In this document: piece after piece, positions 4,456-6,185 of the stretch | Numbering within the stretch: position 1 is the first letter of the stretch | How the letters are laid out: the number at the start of each line of letters is the position of its first letter | From: an uncultured Opitutia bacterium | GTDB lineage: Bacteria > Verrucomicrobiota > Verrucomicrobiia > Opitutales > Opitutaceae | Assembly: GCA_903938935.1 (NCBI GenBank) | Contig: CAJAFD010000137.1 | Location: forward strand, 1 to 6,185 | Reading direction: 5' to 3' | DNA: 6,185 nt | Notes under the pieces: generated by a model | Database searches by the model: none | The model's input: the letters and a program-made list of their open reading frames with translations, nothing else | What the model was told of the DNA's origin: nothing | Translations under genes and position numbers: made by a program

Positions 4456-6185
4456 ATGAAATCAGAAACCAGCACCGCACCCAGGACCAAGAAATACTTG
4501 GTTTCCTGTTTGGCCGCGTTGATGGCTGTCTCAGCCCCCATGGGCTTTGCAGCCGACAACGACGCCTTGAAGAAGCTCCAAGACGAAAACGCCGCCCTCC
4601 GCAAGCGCCTCGCCGCGCTCGAAGGCAGCTCCACCCAGGCCGCCGCTCCCGCTGCTCAGGCCGCCCGTCAAACATCTGGTCCCGTGGCTCCGACTACCCG
4701 TCCGAGCATGCAGGCCGATGAAGGCGTGCAATCGCTCAGCGCGTTCGAGGTCAAAACCGATAAAGACAACGGCTACCTCAAGACCAACGCCGCCACCGCC
4801 ACGAAGATCGGCATGGAGATCCAAAAGATCCCGATGAACGTCTCCGTTATCTCGCGCGAGTTCCTCAATGACACGAACGCCCGCTCGCTCACCGATTTGT
4901 TCCGCTACACCGCGGCCGCATCCGGCGACACCCGTTTCGCCATGCGTGTTCCGGCCAACTCCGCCACTCCGCAAGGCACCTTCACGATGCGCGGTTTCGT
5001 CGTGAACAGCCTCATGCGTAACGGCATCTTCCGCTACACCTCCTACAACCTCGACACCGTCGAGCGCGTTGAGGTCATCAAGGGACCCGCGGCCGTATTC
5101 TTCGGCCAAGGTTATCCCGGTGGCGTCATCAACTACATCAGCAAGCTCCCGCAATTCGGCCGCACGTTTGGTTCGTTGACCTATCAGGTCAACGACAGCT
5201 CCGGCCAGAAAGCCATCCTCGACCAAAACGTCGCCTCGAGCAAGAAATTCGCTCTGCGCGTCGTTGGAACGTGGGAAGACACCCAGGGTGAACGCCGCTA
5301 CGAATTCCGTCGCGCCACCACCATGAATCCGTCGATCTCGCTCGTGCCATTCGACAGCGGCATCCTGAAGATCACCGCCGAAGGTGAATTCACCAAGGAG
5401 AGCTTCAATCAGAACGACTACGACTGGATCTTCAGCGACTTCAATGGCTGGAATGAAGCCGCCCGCACCGGTCGCTACGGTTCGTCCACCGCGACGCTCG
5501 CCAACACGATCGTTGCCAACGCTGGCAATCTTCTGACGGCCAACGTCGTTCAAGCCACCACCACCCCCACGCTCGCCTACGCGACTTACATCAATAACAA
5601 GCGTATCGCGAACAACGACTGGACCCTCCCCGCTTACACGAGCGTGGAACGCGGCGCCTACATCACCGACAAGAGTGGCAAACGCTACCTTGATGAGGCG
5701 TTCAACTACACCAGCCGTGGTGCCCGCTTCAACAATTTGATCGAGAACTTCTCGGTCACCGCCGATATCAGCCCATTCAGCTGGGTTGATGTCCGTTACA
5801 ACTTCTTCAAGGAGAAGTCTGAGAATTACTCCGTCGGCCAAGGCGGCGCGCTCACCACGCCCTACGCCAACGGCACTAACTGGAACGTCGGCACCGGCAA
5901 TCTTTCCGGTTACTACCGTTACGCCGAGACGCACAACGTCGACGCCGTCTTCAAGCTCGATTTCATGGGGGTGAAGAATAAGTTCCTCATCGGCTTCCAG
6001 AAGATCGACCCCTACCAGCAATACTTGGGCGGCCAAACCGCTACCGACTCGATCTGGCAGTTCCTCCCCGGCGCGCGTAACACCACGTCCAATCCGGACT
6101 ACGCCGGCACCAACCGCACGATCTACGAAGCTGGCGCTGTGCCGGTCAATCAGGTCATCCGCGACCGCAACGGCGCCATCAAGCC
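4456..6185 (+). CDS. TonB-dependent outer-membrane receptor, N-terminal part
   Basis: Outer-membrane active transporter energised by TonB-ExbBD, probably for an oligosaccharide given its neighbours. Seen: 576 open codons, running off the right edge, where family members are usually 700-1,100 aa. Residues 1-33 are a signal peptide: TKK at 11-13, a hydrophobic core about 14-29, and a cleavage site near GFA-AD (32/33). Next comes a short coiled coil (36-57) with L41, L48 and L55 at heptad spacing plus L38 and L52, then an Ala/Pro/Thr-rich linker (58-85). QSLSAFEV (92-99) is the likely TonB-box region. The plug covers about 118-230: IPMNVSVISREFL (125-137), TMRGF, VERVEVIKGP (202-211) and FFGQGYPGGVINYISK (215-230). 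The rest is the aromatic-rich start of the beta-barrel. No SusC-type carboxypeptidase-like or STN domain precedes the plug, so this is not a SusC homologue in the strict sense. ATG 4456 is chosen because it yields the signal peptide; no Shine-Dalgarno is present. Substrate assignment is inference. Confidence 0.92.
   Translation, partial: MKSETSTAPRTKKYLVSCLAALMAVSAPMGFAADNDALKKLQDENAALRKRLAALEGSSTQAAAPAAQAARQTSGPVAPTTRPSMQADEGVQSLSAFEVKTDKDNGYLKTNAATATKIGMEIQKIPMNVSVISREFLNDTNARSLTDLFRYTAAASGDTRFAMRVPANSATPQGTFTMRGFVVNSLMRNGIFRYTSYNLDTVERVEVIKGPAAVFFGQGYPGGVINYISKLPQFGRTFGSLTYQVNDSSGQKAILDQNVASSKKFALRVVGTWEDTQGERRYEFRRATTMNPSISLVPFDSGILKITAEGEFTKESFNQNDYDWIFSDFNGWNEAARTGRYGSSTATLANTIVANAGNLLTANVVQATTTPTLAYATYINNKRIANNDWTLPAYTSVERGAYITDKSGKRYLDEAFNYTSRGARFNNLIENFSVTADISPFSWVDVRYNFFKEKSENYSVGQGGALTTPYANGTNWNVGTGNLSGYYRYAETHNVDAVFKLDFMGVKNKFLIGFQKIDPYQQYLGGQTATDSIWQFLPGARNTTSNPDYAGTNRTIYEAGAVPVNQVIRDRNGAIK

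Noticed and set aside
4531..6036. 501-codon open frame on the minus strand
   Set aside because: It is antisense to the receptor gene. Its Gly/Val/Asp-rich translation is what the complement of GC-rich coding sequence gives, while the plus strand encodes an unmistakable receptor plug.
1..6185. CRISPR arrays, tRNA/rRNA genes, insertion sequences or phage genes
   Set aside because: No regularly spaced repeats, transposase motifs, or tRNA/rRNA-like sequence was seen on either strand; nearly the whole window is explained by four ordinary protein genes.

Overview
The window (about 58-60% GC by eye, not computed) looks like a carbohydrate-uptake and degradation locus from a Gram-negative bacterium. 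The best guess for the source is a Verrucomicrobiota member of the Opitutaceae type. This rests on three things: a TonB-dependent receptor with an 'LSAFEV' segment before the plug and a coiled-coil N-terminus, start codons that mostly lack Shine-Dalgarno sequences, and a LacI regulator sitting beside an (α/α)6-barrel glycosidase. The assignment is inference and no marker gene is present.

Layout. (1) Bases 1-2104, minus strand: one long open frame of 701 codons, running off the left edge. It encodes a GH78-type alpha-L-rhamnosidase without a signal peptide. (2) 2105-2313: an AT-rich divergent promoter region carrying several TTTCAG/TTTCAA elements and a TGAAATTTCA palindrome. (3) 2314-3174, plus: a 286-aa xylose-isomerase-like TIM-barrel protein of the sugar isomerase/epimerase type. 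(4) 3175-3291: a short gap with a hairpin, a possible -35 box and a CTGAAA-C-TTTCAG palindrome. (5) 3292-4341, plus: a 349-aa LacI-family regulator with an unusual basic hinge. (6) 4342-4455: a gap with a consensus TTGACA abutting a 16-bp palindrome. (7) 4456-6185, plus: the first 576 codons of a TonB-dependent outer-membrane receptor, running off the right edge.

Proposed joint role (inference): the receptor imports a rhamnose-containing oligosaccharide or glycoside across the outer membrane. The apparently cytoplasmic rhamnosidase removes terminal alpha-L-rhamnose, the TIM-barrel enzyme acts on a released sugar or sugar acid, and the LacI protein controls the set. An inner-membrane transporter and the later steps of sugar catabolism would have to lie outside the window. 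All parts belong to known families. The points most worth checking are the altered LacI hinge with a matching non-CpG candidate operator, the variant GH78 active-site motif, and the coiled coil ahead of the receptor plug.
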